A DNA stretch of 64,000 nt from Hygrophila difformis (taxonomy: Eukaryota; Streptophyta; Magnoliopsida; Lamiales; Acanthaceae), in the NCBI GenBank assembly GCA_030278955.1, contig JAOANR010000003.1, positions 58,087,628-58,151,627 of the forward strand. Direction: 5' to 3'. Position 1 is the stretch's first letter, and each line of letters opens with the position of its first letter. Both the position numbers and the translations under genes were made by a program. Shown piece by piece: positions 1 to 11,820 of this stretch. The notes beneath the pieces are model-generated. The model saw only the letters and a program-made list of their open reading frames with translations, made no database searches and was not told the DNA's origin.

Positions 1-44
1 AGAAGCATACACCAAAGGAACATCTATTTTTCCATAGCCAAATA

Positions 45-566
45 TTTCCTCCGTATTTTATTAATGTTAACGTTTGCAAAGTAAACACTATTCGTTGAGT
101 GATTTTGATTCAAATTTTTTCACACAGTTACATAAGATAAAACATAATCAAGTGAGATCTTAATATATTCGTCTAATCACGTAGTTTTATAATATTAAAG
201 TTTTATAATTTTTTACTACCTCCGTTCCTTTATAATTGCAACATTTGGGATTTCGGCACTGTTTATTGAGTAACTTTAATTCGACTTTTTAACACAATTA
301 TATAAGATAAAATATAGTCAAGTGGGATCTTGTTAGATTCGTCTAATCGTATAGATTTAAAATATCAAATTTTCATAAATTTTATTTATATGCAATTTAA
401 GTTATTAAGGATTAAAAATGTGCATTGGATTGCGTGAAATATGGGTCCGTAGCATTTAAAAATGAACGGAGGAAGTATTTTATAAATTTTGAGATATTAC
501 TCTTTAAAAATGTGTATTGAATTGCGTGAAAATAAGAAATGTTAATATTTTTTGAATATGGGGGAG
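45..566. mobile_element. Stowaway-like MITE, split by a second MITE
   Basis: The left end reads TTTCCTCCGTATTTTATTAA and the right end reads as its inverted counterpart ending in GGGGGAGTA. The interior has the signature shared by the other copies here (TAAGATAAAACATA, TCGTCTAATC, GAGATATTA, GATTGCGTGAAA). A second copy (216-475) interrupts it. The family is Tc1/mariner-derived Stowaway, with CTCCCTCCGT termini and TA target. Confidence 0.75.
216..475. mobile_element. Stowaway-like MITE nested in another Stowaway
   Basis: The termini CTACCTCCGTTCC and GGAACGGAGGAAG-type inverted repeats are flanked by TA on both sides. The element is about 260 bp. It lies inside the older copy at 45-566, so it inserted later. 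Confidence 0.8.
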
Positions 567-569
567 TAG

Positions 570-950
570 AAAACAAAGAAGAAACAATATATGATGGGAA
601 AAAAAAAGACAACTGAAACGAGAACACCTCGGACGAAAAATCGGACCACACCACGACGACGGGGATGGTGGCAGACTTCAGCCGCCGAAAAATCACGCCG
701 GAATCCGGCAACACGCGCCGCCACGTGCCGAACGAAGAAAACGGCTGGCGAAACTTCGTGACGCGCGTGTGAAGTGCACACGCCGCCATTGGCCACCAAA
801 CTTGGTGGCAGAGGTCGACTGGACAAGGCGAAGATGATGGTGGGGGCGGTGACGACCGGCGGCCACCTGAGACCGGCCAACTGAGGCGGCGGCGGCTAGG
901 GTTTTAATTTTGATACTTTTAAAGATTTTAGGGTTTGGCTCTGACACCAT
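570..950 (-). other. GC-rich patch with a tRNA-Met PBS-like motif; possible retroelement remnant
   Basis: On the minus strand TGGTGTCAGAGCC (937-949) resembles the initiator-tRNA-Met primer binding site of plant LTR elements (usual form TGGTATCAGAGC). It is followed by AACCCTAAAATC and a GC-rich block rich in CGG and CCG codons. No convincing LTR, gag or protease motif was found. It could equally be a degraded 5' leader of a host gene. Confidence 0.3.
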
Positions 951-1008
951 GTTAGTTTTAGGGAATGAATGAATTGTATTGCGAAAAATATAAGGGTGTA
1001 CACAAATA

Positions 1009-1263
1009 CTCCCTCCGTTTTTTTAGGAATGCAACATTGATTGTCGGCACGCATGCCGATGCATATTTCAACGATTAATATCTTAAATTGTGTATAAGTA
1101 AAAATTATAAAAAGTTGATGTTCGAAAACCAAAAGTTTAGACGAATCTAACAAGATCTCACTTGTTTATGTGTTTTCTTATATAACTATGATAAAAATTT
1201 GAATTAATGTTAAACTATGAATAGTGCAAAATAGTGTAGTGGTGCAATCCTAAGAAAACAGGA
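1009..1263. mobile_element. Stowaway-like MITE
   Basis: It begins CTCCCTCCGTTTTTTTAGG after TA and ends with the inverted partner CCTAAGAAAACAGG. The interior carries the family signature (AGACGAATCTAACAAGATCT). The right terminus has diverged. Confidence 0.7.
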
Positions 1264-1440
1264 TTATATATTTGCAATTGAGTGCCGGACTATAATGTTT
1301 GGCCAATAAATAAAACTATATAATATATACAACAAATATATTTAATAAACACTACAAAAATTTTGTCCAGCACACGAGCTGACGGATTACGCAACAAAAT
1401 TTGGCAAGCAACAAAAGCTTTAGGCAACTACTTCATCAGT

Positions 1441-1690
1441 CTTATTATTTCTGTTTCAAAACTTTTGGATACGTAATCCAATGCACTTATTTAACCATTA
1501 ATATCTTCAAACGTGAATAAGTAAAAATTATACAAAATATATATTTTAAAACTACACGATCTAACGAATCCAACAAGATTGAACTTGACTACATTTTTCG
1601 TTTATATAATTGCGATAACATTAGATCGAAGTTGATTAATGAATAATGTCAAAAATCAAAATGGGACGTAATAAGCGGGACGGAGGGATT
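1441..1690. mobile_element. Stowaway-like MITE, decayed left end
   Basis: The right end GGGACGGAGGG is clear. The left end (TTTCTGTTTCAAAACTTTTGG) has drifted. The interior has the family signature CGATCTAACGAATCCAACAAG in the same relative place as in the other copies. Confidence 0.6.
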
Positions 1691-2079
1691 ACATCAATCG
1701 TCTTTTCATAAAATTCTTGCGGAATTTGTTCTACGAAGTTTATTACTACTTTCTAAGTCAATAATTTGAAAATTTTGATTTTTATGTTATTTTTGGGTTC
1801 AGAACATTTTAACTGCAAAATTCAAAATATGTAGTATAACAGTAATATATACTCGTAAAAGGCAACTCATCAATAGAAAATAACATATCTGGCCTTCGTT
1901 GGCTTTCCAAAAAAAAATCAGTAGAAAATAACAACAGCAAGAATATAGTAATTAAACAACGAAAACAAATTTAAACAAGTAGTGAGAGTATTTTTAGCGA
2001 TGCACCATTTATTTATTTATTTATTGCCCTGGTTATTGGTGAAAATTCATACTAGCATGAATAGATCGATAGTATCTGT
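1691..2079. other. AT-rich spacer, nothing recognised
   Basis: Short A and T runs and scattered stops in all frames. No repeat termini or exon-like segment were seen. Confidence 0.6.
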
Positions 2080-2613
2080 TTAGTGAAGGTGTGAAGTGCC
2101 AGCAGAGCCGCCAGGTGGGCTGCACTTTTTGTCGCAAGCGCCGGTGCCGCCACACTTGCCCTCACAGCTGCTTTTCTTGTATGTACATTGGCTCATTCCA
2201 AACCCTTCACAACAAAATTTAGGGAAAAACCTAAATCTGGTTGTCATTTGGCAACCACTGATGCCGCCTGATGGGATCCCACCCATGCCCATGCCAGGGT
2301 TCATCACTCCGCCACCTGCGCCCATGCCCGGGTTCAACACTCCACCCGTGCCCATGCCCGGGTTCATCACTCCACCACCTGTACCCATGCCCGTGCCCGG
2401 GTTCATCAATCCGCCTCCTGTGCCCGTGCCTGGATTCATCAATCCGCCACCTGTGCCCATGCCCGGCGGGTTGATCAATCCGCCACCTGTGCCCGTGCCC
2501 GGGTTCATCAATCCGCCACCTGTGCCGCCCATGCCCGGCGGGTACATCCATCCGCCCAAACCCGCTACCGGCGGCTCCAATGATCCCCTAAACCCGACAA
2601 CAGAGACCAACAC
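2080..2613 (-). CDS. Gly/Pro-repeat, cysteine-rich, probably secreted protein (start codon unresolved)
   Basis: I do not recognise this family. The open frame has a Gly/Pro/Met-rich centre built from irregular units of the type PGMGTGGGLMN. The C-terminal part of about 50 residues has eight cysteines in the pattern C-x13-CC-x7-C-x5-C-x3-C-x5-C-x3-C and ends SHLH. The given upstream limit is a GTG. The frame stays open further up, to a stop at 2674-2676, and reads a hydrophobic stretch CLIVLFCSVLVSVVGF typical of a signal peptide, but it contains no ATG. An ATG at 2648 lies one base out of frame and hits a stop after six codons. So the gene either has a one-base frameshift near its start or uses an upstream exon. 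The opposite strand is also open across the repeats, but only this strand joins a signal-like segment to a Cys-rich tail. Confidence 0.5.
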   Translation of the reverse strand: MLVSVVGFRGSLEPPVAGLGGWMYPPGMGGTGGGLMNPGTGTGGGLINPPGMGTGGGLMNPGTGTGGGLMNPGTGMGTGGGVMNPGMGTGGVLNPGMGAGGGVMNPGMGMGGIPSGGISGCQMTTRFRFFPKFCCEGFGMSQCTYKKSSCEGKCGGTGACDKKCSPPGGSAGTSHLH

Positions 2614-2676
2614 TGAACAAAATAGTACTATGAGACATGTATTCTCATTATTACTTTTGTAATTTAATTTGTTTTA

Positions 2677-5600
2677 ATTGACTACGTCTGTAGTATGTGG
2701 CATCATGCATGTGTGTGCACAGACAAAAATTTTAGTAAAGCATCTCGAAAAATTAGCATTATACAGTATATGGATCCATCTGCATCTAAACTCTATATAT
2801 ATATATATAAATTCTGGGTGTTGATGCATTTTATATTATCTAGATTTTAAATTCTGGGTGAAACAAAAGGTACGGTTTACTTACATTTATGTTGAGGAGA
2901 AATACCAGCAGAAAAAATTATACAAACAAGAAGAATGTGGTGCAACTTAACGGAGGCCATTTTCTTTTTGCTTTTCTCAAATGATACAATATAACTCTTT
3001 TGTTTTTCTCAAATGATGATACAATATATACCCTTGTAATTGTAACTTGTATCTATTCTACAATGTGATTTGGTGATCAATAATCAAGATGACAAATATT
3101 TATAATACCCAAAAAAAAAATGTTGGATGGGCCGTATCAAAGGATTATGAATTAATTTTTTGGGAAAAATTTGGTTAGTGCACTAATTTTGCTACTAAAA
3201 GAAAATTTTAGTATGTGTATTATTGAAATGCTATGAAAGTTATTCCCATATGATTAACAAATTTTAATATTTTGTGAGATAGCTGCAATCATGCAACATC
3301 AGGTTTGTAAATTGTAATCTCTATTTTATTTTATTATCTATCACTGCAAGAAAAATTGTTTAACTACTAGAAAAAATTGTTTCAAGACCGAATTTTTCTA
3401 TCGTTGGGCCCATAAAATTGCCAGTGATTCAATTGGGCAATCATAAAAAAAAAATAAAAATAAAAATAAAAATAAAAAAACCAATCAAAATTAAATGATG
3501 GAATTAGTAACAAAAAAGGGGGTCGATAAAATCCACAACCAAAATTTTCGGTAGGAAAAAACCTTTCAAAGTACCAAAAAAAAGATTTTATGGAAGAAGA
3601 GCTTTAACCTCGATTTTACTTCATCCGCCTCTGCTATCCAAATTTTATGTTGAATGCTTATACACGTTAATGAGGATATTTTGATAAGCTGCAGGAAAAT
3701 AGATTATCTGATTATTGCATTTTCAAAATGAAATAATCAGTTTAACCGCTCAAAAATGGTGCTGCAAACCTGATTATTTGCGTTTTGAAAACGCAATAAT
3801 CGGATAATTTATTTCATATTGCACATCCAAACACCCACAATATATATCGTATATGATCATATATAAATGTAAAAGTAAAAAAAAGTTAAATTAAATCATC
3901 TATAATGTATTAGACGCAATAGAGGGTTGGTGTTAGGGTGTGGACATGAAGGCCGCAGTATGTATAGAGGGTTCACATGAGTGTTGATTAGGTTTGAAAT
4001 TTGATAGTGTAAATTAATTAATTATAAGAATAGTAAAAAGAACAAACATCAATTGTTGACTCAGTTCGTCCTAATAAGATGTTCCAAACAAAACAATAGT
4101 GAACGTATCAATCTTTCACTCCAACATCCAAGCAAAGGTTGATGGACCCCTTCTGGTGTGAACCTTCCGATTCTGCTTTGACTCCTTGAAGAACTCCACT
4201 CCAAGTTTTTCTTGTGAAAGATCCTCCTCTTAATTCATCAATACAATACATTTTTCAAGTTCGACATATGATCTTCAGTGATATCTTAAATTGAGTGCTT
4301 CGATCTCAATCAAAGTCTCATGAACACAAACTTCCTTTCAATTCACTCATAGAGCAGAAAATTAAGGAAATTCGCACGGTCAGTACTTCACTGTTTGGAA
4401 AACAATTTTCTCTACACCAATGATGTTGCACGAGTTCTGTGTGTAAAGAGAAACGAACGCGTCTCTCCTTTTTTAACCCTGTGGAAGGTGTATCATGTTT
4501 CTATATTGCAAAACTTCCATAGTAGACTTTCCTTAGGATGGAAAGATATTCTTTCCATAGTCGTTGGAGATCATCATCAATGAGCTGGTGACTTATCAAT
4601 GAGATCAAGCGCACCCATGGCCGAACCGAATACAGTTACAGACCTGAATTCTTATAATTCAGGAAATCCAGAATGTTGTGTGCATAAAAAAAGTGCTGAC
4701 ATCCAATTGAGAATTAATAGTTGCCGTTTCTGGGTGATACAATTAATAGGAATATAGCGGTCCGATTACTGTCCTGACCTAGGACAGTCAGAAGATCCAG
4801 ACCGTGCTATATCCAGCATGAATGTATGCTGTTAAGATGTATCAAATCTTTATTACCATTTTCTTGATCATTCATTATTTGGAAACCAAATATGCAGCAT
4901 CACCATTAATTGCATAATTGAAGGGTGATTAAGAACTTCCTAAAATGGTGTAGTTGGGCAAGTCGGCAACTATTGTGTGAGTAATAGGTGGTTTGAAACA
5001 TCCAAGAGTCCAAGACCATCATCAGACCAAAAACCATGAAAAATAAGCAGCAAGATCATCAAACCTTCCCATCGCGAACATGTTGGATTTAAATGCCTTC
5101 TCGATGATGACACCACCGATGACGTCTTTGCAATAGGGAATTGTTGATGATTGGAGTATCTCAAAATAGGGAATTGTGATGATTGGAACAATGGAGATAC
5201 GACATTTATTCAATAGCCCACGCAAATGAATGAGGATGATGAAACCATCAGTGCCGATGTCATCTGAGGTGATGGAGACGAAGAATACTCCGGTGGCGAT
5301 GGCTCGAAGGTATATATTCTTATATATATATATATATGTATATATAAATTCCCATCCCAATTGCTGAATCTTTGACCTGGTTATTTTTTATTTATACAAT
5401 CATCTCTAGCAGAGAACCGTTTCTTCTTCTGCAAAATCACTCCCTGCTTCCGTAAGAGTGATTCTTGGCTGGTGCATGTTTCCTATTATTCATCAGGCGG
5501 TGTGTTGGACGATTGCCCATCATTTCTCGGCCCTGAATCAGTTGGTGGAACGGCCCTGAATGACACCCCTATTTAATTTTTTAAATTCATGGTCATTAGA

Positions 5601-8263
5601 TATACCTAAAAAAAAAATTCCACCAGCTAATAAGTTCTTTATTTTCTCACGGTGTCAATAGCCATGTGCAGATATGTTGTGTTATAACTATATGTGTTGC
5701 GTGCTATCATCGTCGCCTACGTGTGATGTGCTCGTCGGCTCCATATGCTATGCTATATTACCAGCAACATTGTGTTGTTTATGTGGCCATTCATGTTGTT
5801 CAGTATTCCTTCAGTTTTTTGGCCACTGTGTTGTTCTCACTATAGCATAGATAACTGTGGACATCATGTGTATCCCATGGCAATATTACATACGGCTAGT
5901 TGATTGGTGAAACTGTTAGAATTATAATTATTTGTATGTCATTCTGTAGAAATTTGAATGTTGCATGAAATGTTATAAAATTTAGCATTTTTGATGCCTT
6001 ATGCAGCAGTAACTTTAATTAATTACAATAAAATGGGTGTGTGCTCGAGACGGTGTGCAAAGCATCCAACGCACATTCCCAAAGTCTCAACTCATACCGA
6101 TATCAATAGTACTGGGATAGTAAATATATTCAGCCTAAATCCCGCATTGCATTTGAGAAGTACCCAACATTGGATCTCAAATCCACATGTGCTTACAAAA
6201 ATTCAACACACTTTACCTTTAAATCATCATTGCATATGATTACACATATTCAGCATATTGCAGGGTTAAATCTAACATTGCATGATCGTACTAGATTGAA
6301 CATATATTATATTTGATTATAGCATTGCATATGATTCCAACTACTCAGCATATTGTACCTTCAAATCTAGCATTGCATGTTGCATATGGCAACACGCTAT
6401 GGTGGGGAAACACAACAAGGGAAAAACACGGTATTCAAATGGACATTCCTAGTATTTGCAACCATATCATTAACAATAGAAACCCAAAATCCAACATGCT
6501 TCATTAAAAATCCAACATGGTTGGGGCATGCAAAAATTCAACATGTTTTACCCATAAAACTATTATTGCATATGATAAGCCTATTCAGCATAATGTAGCT
6601 GCACACCCAGCATTGCATAACATACGTAATAGCATGTTTATGCCCATAATTATAAAGTATGAATCTAATTCCCGGTTTTTGAAACATATAAAACACAATA
6701 GAATAAAATAATTTTTTATGACTACAGTGTATAAATCTTGGAAAATCTATGATAGAAGAATTATATAAGGTGTTCGCGTTGAACTAAAGTCATTAAGGGA
6801 TTAATGAGGTCCATTAGTTTTAAGTTTTTTTTAGTATGAGAAGAACCACAAAAAAAATTTAAAAAAAAAACTTGGTTTTGAAATAGGACTAGCCATGGTG
6901 GGGAAATGTTGGGGAAGCTAGAATGAAAATGGGATTTGCGGTGACTGGGGGAGGCCAATGCAGATGAGTTATGGGATGCAGGAGGTCGATGAATAATTTT
7001 TGTTCTTGGGATATGATGAAGGGATTTTTTATTTTTTTTTAATAAAAAAATGTATTTGAGGGCTTAACACTTTTGGGGTGTGAGAAAAGAACTTCAACAT
7101 CAAAATTTATTTAACATTTTTAAAATATATCTAGAATACTTATCGGAAGAAAATCATACCTTAAACAACTATGTGGAGATCCGGAAGCAATACTCATTCA
7201 TTTGTATCCCAAATTTACGGAATATATTAATAGAAAGATTATATCTAATTGATTAATTAGTACCAATTTACCAACATAATAAAGGAAATTAAATCATATC
7301 ACCAGCTTGTTAGATTTCTACCAGCATTTCATATCCAAATTTAGTATGGAAGGATATCCTGAGTCAGGACATGAACTTGTCCCGGAATATAGATCTCCCA
7401 ATCTCACAAATTTAGGCAATGATTATTGATTAATAGTGTGACCTCCCAACAACATTGGTTGCTTCAATAAATGTTGGTGCCTGGTGGTATGGCATTGTGG
7501 TCAGAACGGCCGAAACGTGAGGGTGGGAATTAGAGGAACATTAAATCGACTCACGAGATACCGCGAACGGACAAGAAGATGTTGGATGTGAAAGCTCAAC
7601 CCGAAGAGAAGGCAATACGAAATGTTTTGCGGATGGGGAAACATAATGATGCAGCCGATGATGGAGGCATGGACGAGGCGATGAGGAAGAGGTACCATCA
7701 CCAGGCTGTCGTATGATGATAGATGATCTGGTTGATGCTGCTGAATTCGATTAATCTGCTGAGATCTAACCAAATGATGATGTTTCGTGCGCGAATGGTA
7801 TTTGCAATGATTTGGTCTAAGAAGTCTGTGAAGGAGAAGATGGACAAGCCGGTGGCAGTGAATGTCATGTGACTCCGGTATTAACAGGTTACGGCATATC
7901 ACGTCGCGTGACTCTGATGTTAACAGGTTACGGCATAGCACATCAGTACATAAAATCTAGTGCATGAACTGTAAGCGATTTGTAAACACGCCAGGAGGGA
8001 AGAAATGTGATTGAGAAATGTTGTACTATAACACAGAAGACCGTAAAGATAACAGGTAGGTGTAGAAAGGTAAAGAATGGAAGAAATGTGATTGAGAAAT
8101 CACATGTAGTGTGAGAATATGGACACATATGGATCAGGACAAAAATCCAAATGATGACTATATTATTAAAATAATATTTTTACAAAATTTTCTAAAAAAT
8201 TTGATGTAATTTATGTACAGAAAAAAGAAAGGTGAATTTAAGATAGGTTCCCATATATAAAAA
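2677..8263. other. Long unassigned AT-rich region
   Basis: No convincing gene. It holds an AAAAT microsatellite near 3445-3480, a possible MITE end near 3815-3838 (CACATCCAAACACCC), TA repeats near 5310-5345, the degenerate repeats at 6217-6640, and two imperfect 40-bp tandem copies sharing TTAACAGGTTACGGCATA (about 7868-7944). A minus frame of 146 codons at 7501-7941 has His/Arg-rich composition without recognisable motifs. A 62-codon frame at 4395-4583 is likewise unrecognised. Confidence 0.5.
6217..6640. repeat. Degenerate repeat units with ATTGCATATGATT and ATTCAGCATA
   Basis: Three copies of a roughly 60-bp unit are visible near 6225, 6320 and 6565. Each has ATTGCATATGAT, then about 9 bases, then a TCAGCAT(A/A)TTG-like core, then AATCTAGCATTGCAT or a variant. 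Spacing is irregular, so this is not a simple tandem array. Origin unknown. Confidence 0.4.
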
Positions 8264-8281
8264 CTAGTTGGCGAAGCTGTG

Positions 8282-8300
8282 CGCTGTGCGATGCACAGCG
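8282..8300 (-). terminator. Helitron 3' subterminal hairpin
   Basis: An 8-bp perfect stem (CGCTGTGC / GCACAGCG) with a 3-base loop, 14 bases before the terminal CTAG. In Helitrons this hairpin acts as the rolling-circle replication terminator. The same loop and stem core recurs at 60430-60444. Confidence 0.8.
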
Positions 8301-8848
8301 TATTTAGTATCTACAACTGCCCATAAAAAAGAAGAAATAATTGTAGAAAAGTAAAGGGAAAACAAAGAAAATATAAACACTGAAATGGTATAATGTGACT
8401 GATAAGTATCAAACCGGAAGAGTCATGAAGTAGCATAGGTATCAAACATAGAATAAGTAGCAAATCAATTTGAATAGTAAGGACAATGTCATATGGCTGT
8501 TAAAAGAATTTTATGTTAACATAAGCCAAATAAAGTGGCACATATTTTGTGCTCTTTTGTCAAATATAAGATCCCAGGGGCTATCCTTGAACTTAATTTA
8601 AAGGTCAGCTGTGTTTCTTATCAGGAATGTAATTTATGCATCTATATTATATGGAAAATTAGTGATTTTTCACTAACAAGAGTGCATAATCAGGTCCCCG
8701 TAAGTCACTGGGGTATTTACGTTGTTGTCTGACTAATAAACAAAGAATAAAACTATGATTAGGCTACCAGAGCAGTAAAAGACTCTAAACTCCACCAGAA
8801 TTTCACTTAAATACTGGAATAACCTATAGCAATAAGCAAATCATGTAC

Positions 8849-9878
8849 CTTCCATTACTAAAACAGAATAATTCATCTGATCTCCGGAGAATCTGCAATT
8901 GCACATACAAAAATGAGCAACACACCAGCAAGGCTACACCAAAGTACACAAAGAATCGAGCAACACACCAGCAAGGCTACACCAAAGTACACAAAGAATC
9001 GAACAACAAAGCAGAGGGCCAGGATAAACTAATGGACTGGTCCTGAAAATAAACCAAGAAAGCTCGAATAGTTTCCCGGTATGGTTTTGAGACAGCTGTC
9101 CACAGAGAATGCATCCCTTCAACAATATCATACCTGTCAAATCCTCAAATTAGCCTGTATGTCAAACATAGAACTTAATACAACAGTTTCAGAATATAAT
9201 ATCTAAAAAACAATGTGTGCTTTCCACATTAAGGGGAATAAAGAAAGAACAAAAAATTGATCTTGTCAGATCATGCATTTGCTAAAGATGGAAAGAAAAT
9301 ACAATCTAGGAAAATGAGACTTCCAAAGCAGGAATGGAAACGTAAACAGAATAGGGGAAATGAGAGTTTCAAAGCAATATTGATCTCATCACCACTCATA
9401 TTTTGCAGCATGTGCATCAAGAGGCAAGCGATAGCCTAGAAGTGTCCGAACTGCAAGAGCTTCACTTGTACTATGGTCAGACACCCTCAAGTATCTTGAC
9501 CGACTGTCTCCAACAGGTGGCCCACCTGCAGACATCCATCAAAAGAGCGAACACTGGAATATTAGTTTCCATGGAGGACTATGGACATAATTTTCGATTA
9601 ATTATTCCCCGCAAGTTTTAAATGTGAAAGAAGAATGTTGTGATTGTTGGTACCATGCATTCAGATATTTAATTGAAAAAACACTCCTCTGCGATTTTTC
9701 GGTTTTTTTTTAATCATAAATCAATTTGAGAAACTATATACTAAGTAGAAGTATTGAACACAAAGAACACGAACAATCTCAGTTGTGCTCCCGCCATCAT
9801 CGAAAACTCGGAGAACACGAGTGACATGGGTTGTTAACTTTTGAAGCTCTTCCACTACACCATTAAACCCCGTCCCAC
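8849..9878 (-). pseudogene. Captured fragment of a CofD/UPF0052-family (YvcK-like) gene
   Basis: Four exon-like segments on the minus strand match consecutive parts of the plant CofD/UPF0052 domain protein (2-phospho-L-lactate transferase-like fold). They are 9878 down to about 9764 (GGTGFNGVVEEL ... DDGGSTTEIVRVL), 9525-9393 (GGPPVGDSRSRYLRVSD ... AKYEW), 9133-9037 (YDIVEGMHSLW ... RAFLVYFQ) and 8892-8849 (ILRRSDELFCFSNG). The nucleotide-binding GGTGFNG and the DDGGST motif are recognisable. Several acceptor sites survive (TGCAG, GACAG). The donors after segments one and three look damaged (TTTG/TG and CAG/TC). The N-terminal part before GGTGFNG and the C-terminal half after CFSNG are absent. 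Introns are kept, which fits DNA-level capture by a Helitron. It is a fragment and not a working gene. Confidence 0.75.
8915..9000. repeat. Two perfect 43-bp tandem copies
   Basis: The unit starting GAGCAACACACCAGCAAGG is repeated exactly twice (8915-8957 and 8958-9000), inside an intron of the captured CofD fragment. The identity of the copies points to a recent duplication. Confidence 0.9.
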
Positions 9879-11189
9879 CTGCAGTACTGCAGAATTTGTA
9901 TTATGCTTTCAAAATAAATTATGAAAAAAATTTCCCATTCATGTTACACAGAGTTACAAACTCTCCCATTCAAAGATCTTACTCGGATAAGTTCAAGAAC
10001 AATCAAACACAGTTCTTGACTGCAAATCACATACAATTCCCATAAAGCTCAGCCACATCAGAGGTAAACCAGGTAAAACAGACTAAAGTCCGTCAAAAGG
10101 GAAAACCTAGCTGTCATCTCAATCAAACACATCTTGATATCAATGCTTATTTCGGGTAAAGAAAATACACCATCACACAATGAAAAACCTTCAAATTTAA
10201 TGAGCTTTCCCACAGATTTGCGTATAGATGAACATAATATCTTCAAACATGCCACCAACAATAGATGTATCTCAAGTCTTCTGTTCTAATCAATCTAAAT
10301 CAAAAGATAAGCATAGTGGATTTCCTAAAGATTATCAAACATGTAAACCATAGCAATGTACATTAACCAGCTTTCCTAATGGGTACAGGATTCAATACAA
10401 GCTTATAACTAATTTACTCCCATCGTAAAAGTCCCATAAACAAATAAGTAATAAACAGACAAATGTAGCTATCCTCGGCAAACCTTTACTAAAAGAAGGC
10501 ACTACTGAATCACATGGCTCCCCCATCCATACCTCATATGTGCAATTTGGAACTATTATGTATGTATCTGAGGTTCACCCAAGCTGCTCTTCCCATTGTT
10601 TCTTGTGAGCTACTCAGCATCATTCTAATCTAGAAAACCCGCAATTCAAATATGTATATGGCAACTAATAGCTAAAGCCTGGTTTGGTTGAATTCAAGTC
10701 AAAACAATCCATGAACAATCAGACGGGGCCAACTAAGATTAAATAAAACCAAGATGAATAATTGAGCAATGAAAGAAACTTTGTGTAAGGGAGACGAAGC
10801 CCAATTCAGATTTCTTGTCTACAAAATAGTAGTCATTTTAGGGCATACTCTTTTGTTGAAAATAAAAATACTCATTCTTAGCTATTATGAAGTTTAATTA
10901 ATGCAATATCTATATATGAGGCTGATGCTGGAAGTTGCAGAGATTGATGCACCAGTCGAGTCTACAACATATGTTTGAGTTCCCTTTGCAACGCAACACG
11001 AGCTTTTACGGAACGGTCACTGGGTTCTCTATTCATGGGTGCATTAATAATAAAATTCTTACTCCGGGTGATATATGATATATGATTTATTTGATCGCAG
11101 TTTCCTCTGTGACATGGGACAATGTTAGAAGAATATGGGAATAAACGGCACACATAAGCCAAGCCAAGCACCAGAGAAAGCATCATAAC

Positions 11190-11820
11190 CTCTCAAGCAT
11201 GATGATGTATTGAGAATCCTTCTGACAAGCCTCTGCCCTTGATTGAACATAACTCTGAATAGTTTTGGGTAGATCAAAATGAATCACGGTGGAACACTTG
11301 GATGCATCAAATTCCTCCTCAACCACATCCATGTTGAATAGAAGATTCACCTGGAATATTACTGAGTCAATAAGGAAACCAGGGGGAAGGATTAATGTAA
11401 TGCTATTATTATCAGTTTATCACATACTTTCCCACCACAAAGCGATTCCAAAACTCCTGTCTTGACTTCTGAAGGCCCACCAACTGAAGGATTACTTCCA
11501 GCCAAGTATGCCACATTAAAATGTAAAAAGTCGATAATCTTATCCATCACTTTAGCAGTAATTATTCTTTCAACAAATATGATACAAAAAACCTCTGTAT
11601 CTTTGCTGCAACAGCATATAAGAGAATGTGAATGAACAACGTAAATTTTTTCCATGAAGAAATTAGCAGGAAAGAAGAACATCAATAAAAGAGACCAGCA
11701 AAATAGTGTAATTGACTTGCTACCTAAGAGATCTAAATATTTCAAAAAGCTCATGCAGTTTGTAAGATATTTGGCCACAAGCTACAACACCTGATCCAAC
11801 GTCTAGAAACTTCTTACAAT
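11190..11820 (-). pseudogene. Captured DICER-LIKE 3 helicase fragment (three exons)
   Basis: Three minus-strand exons join in frame. Exon 11820-11724 reads DCKKFLDVGSGVVACGQ ... LFEIFRSL. Exon 11605-11428 reads SKDTEVFCIIFVERIITAKV ... GVLESLCGGK. Exon 11351-11190 reads VNLLFNMDVVEEEFDASKC ... HFDLPKTIQSYVQSR. All have AG/GT borders. The pattern IIFVERIITAKV - NLLF - VVEE - HFDLPKT - SYVQSR is the C-terminal helicase domain of plant Dicers and is closest to DCL3. Key helicase positions have drifted: the usual ATDVVEEG is NMDVVEEE, and QSRGRAR is QSRAEAC. No DEAD-box part, PAZ or RNase III domain is nearby, and a host DCL3 would be far longer. I interpret it as a gene fragment carried by the Helitron. 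Confidence 0.72.

Noticed and set aside
2096..2662. Plus-strand 188-codon Pro-rich frame (PMPGF repeats)
   Set aside because: It mirrors the Gly-rich repeat of the minus frame. It has no signal peptide or Cys-rich tail, and the repeat keeps both strands open.
11190..11820. A functional DCL3 gene
   Set aside because: Only part of one domain is present, key helicase residues are changed, and it lies within Helitron termini.
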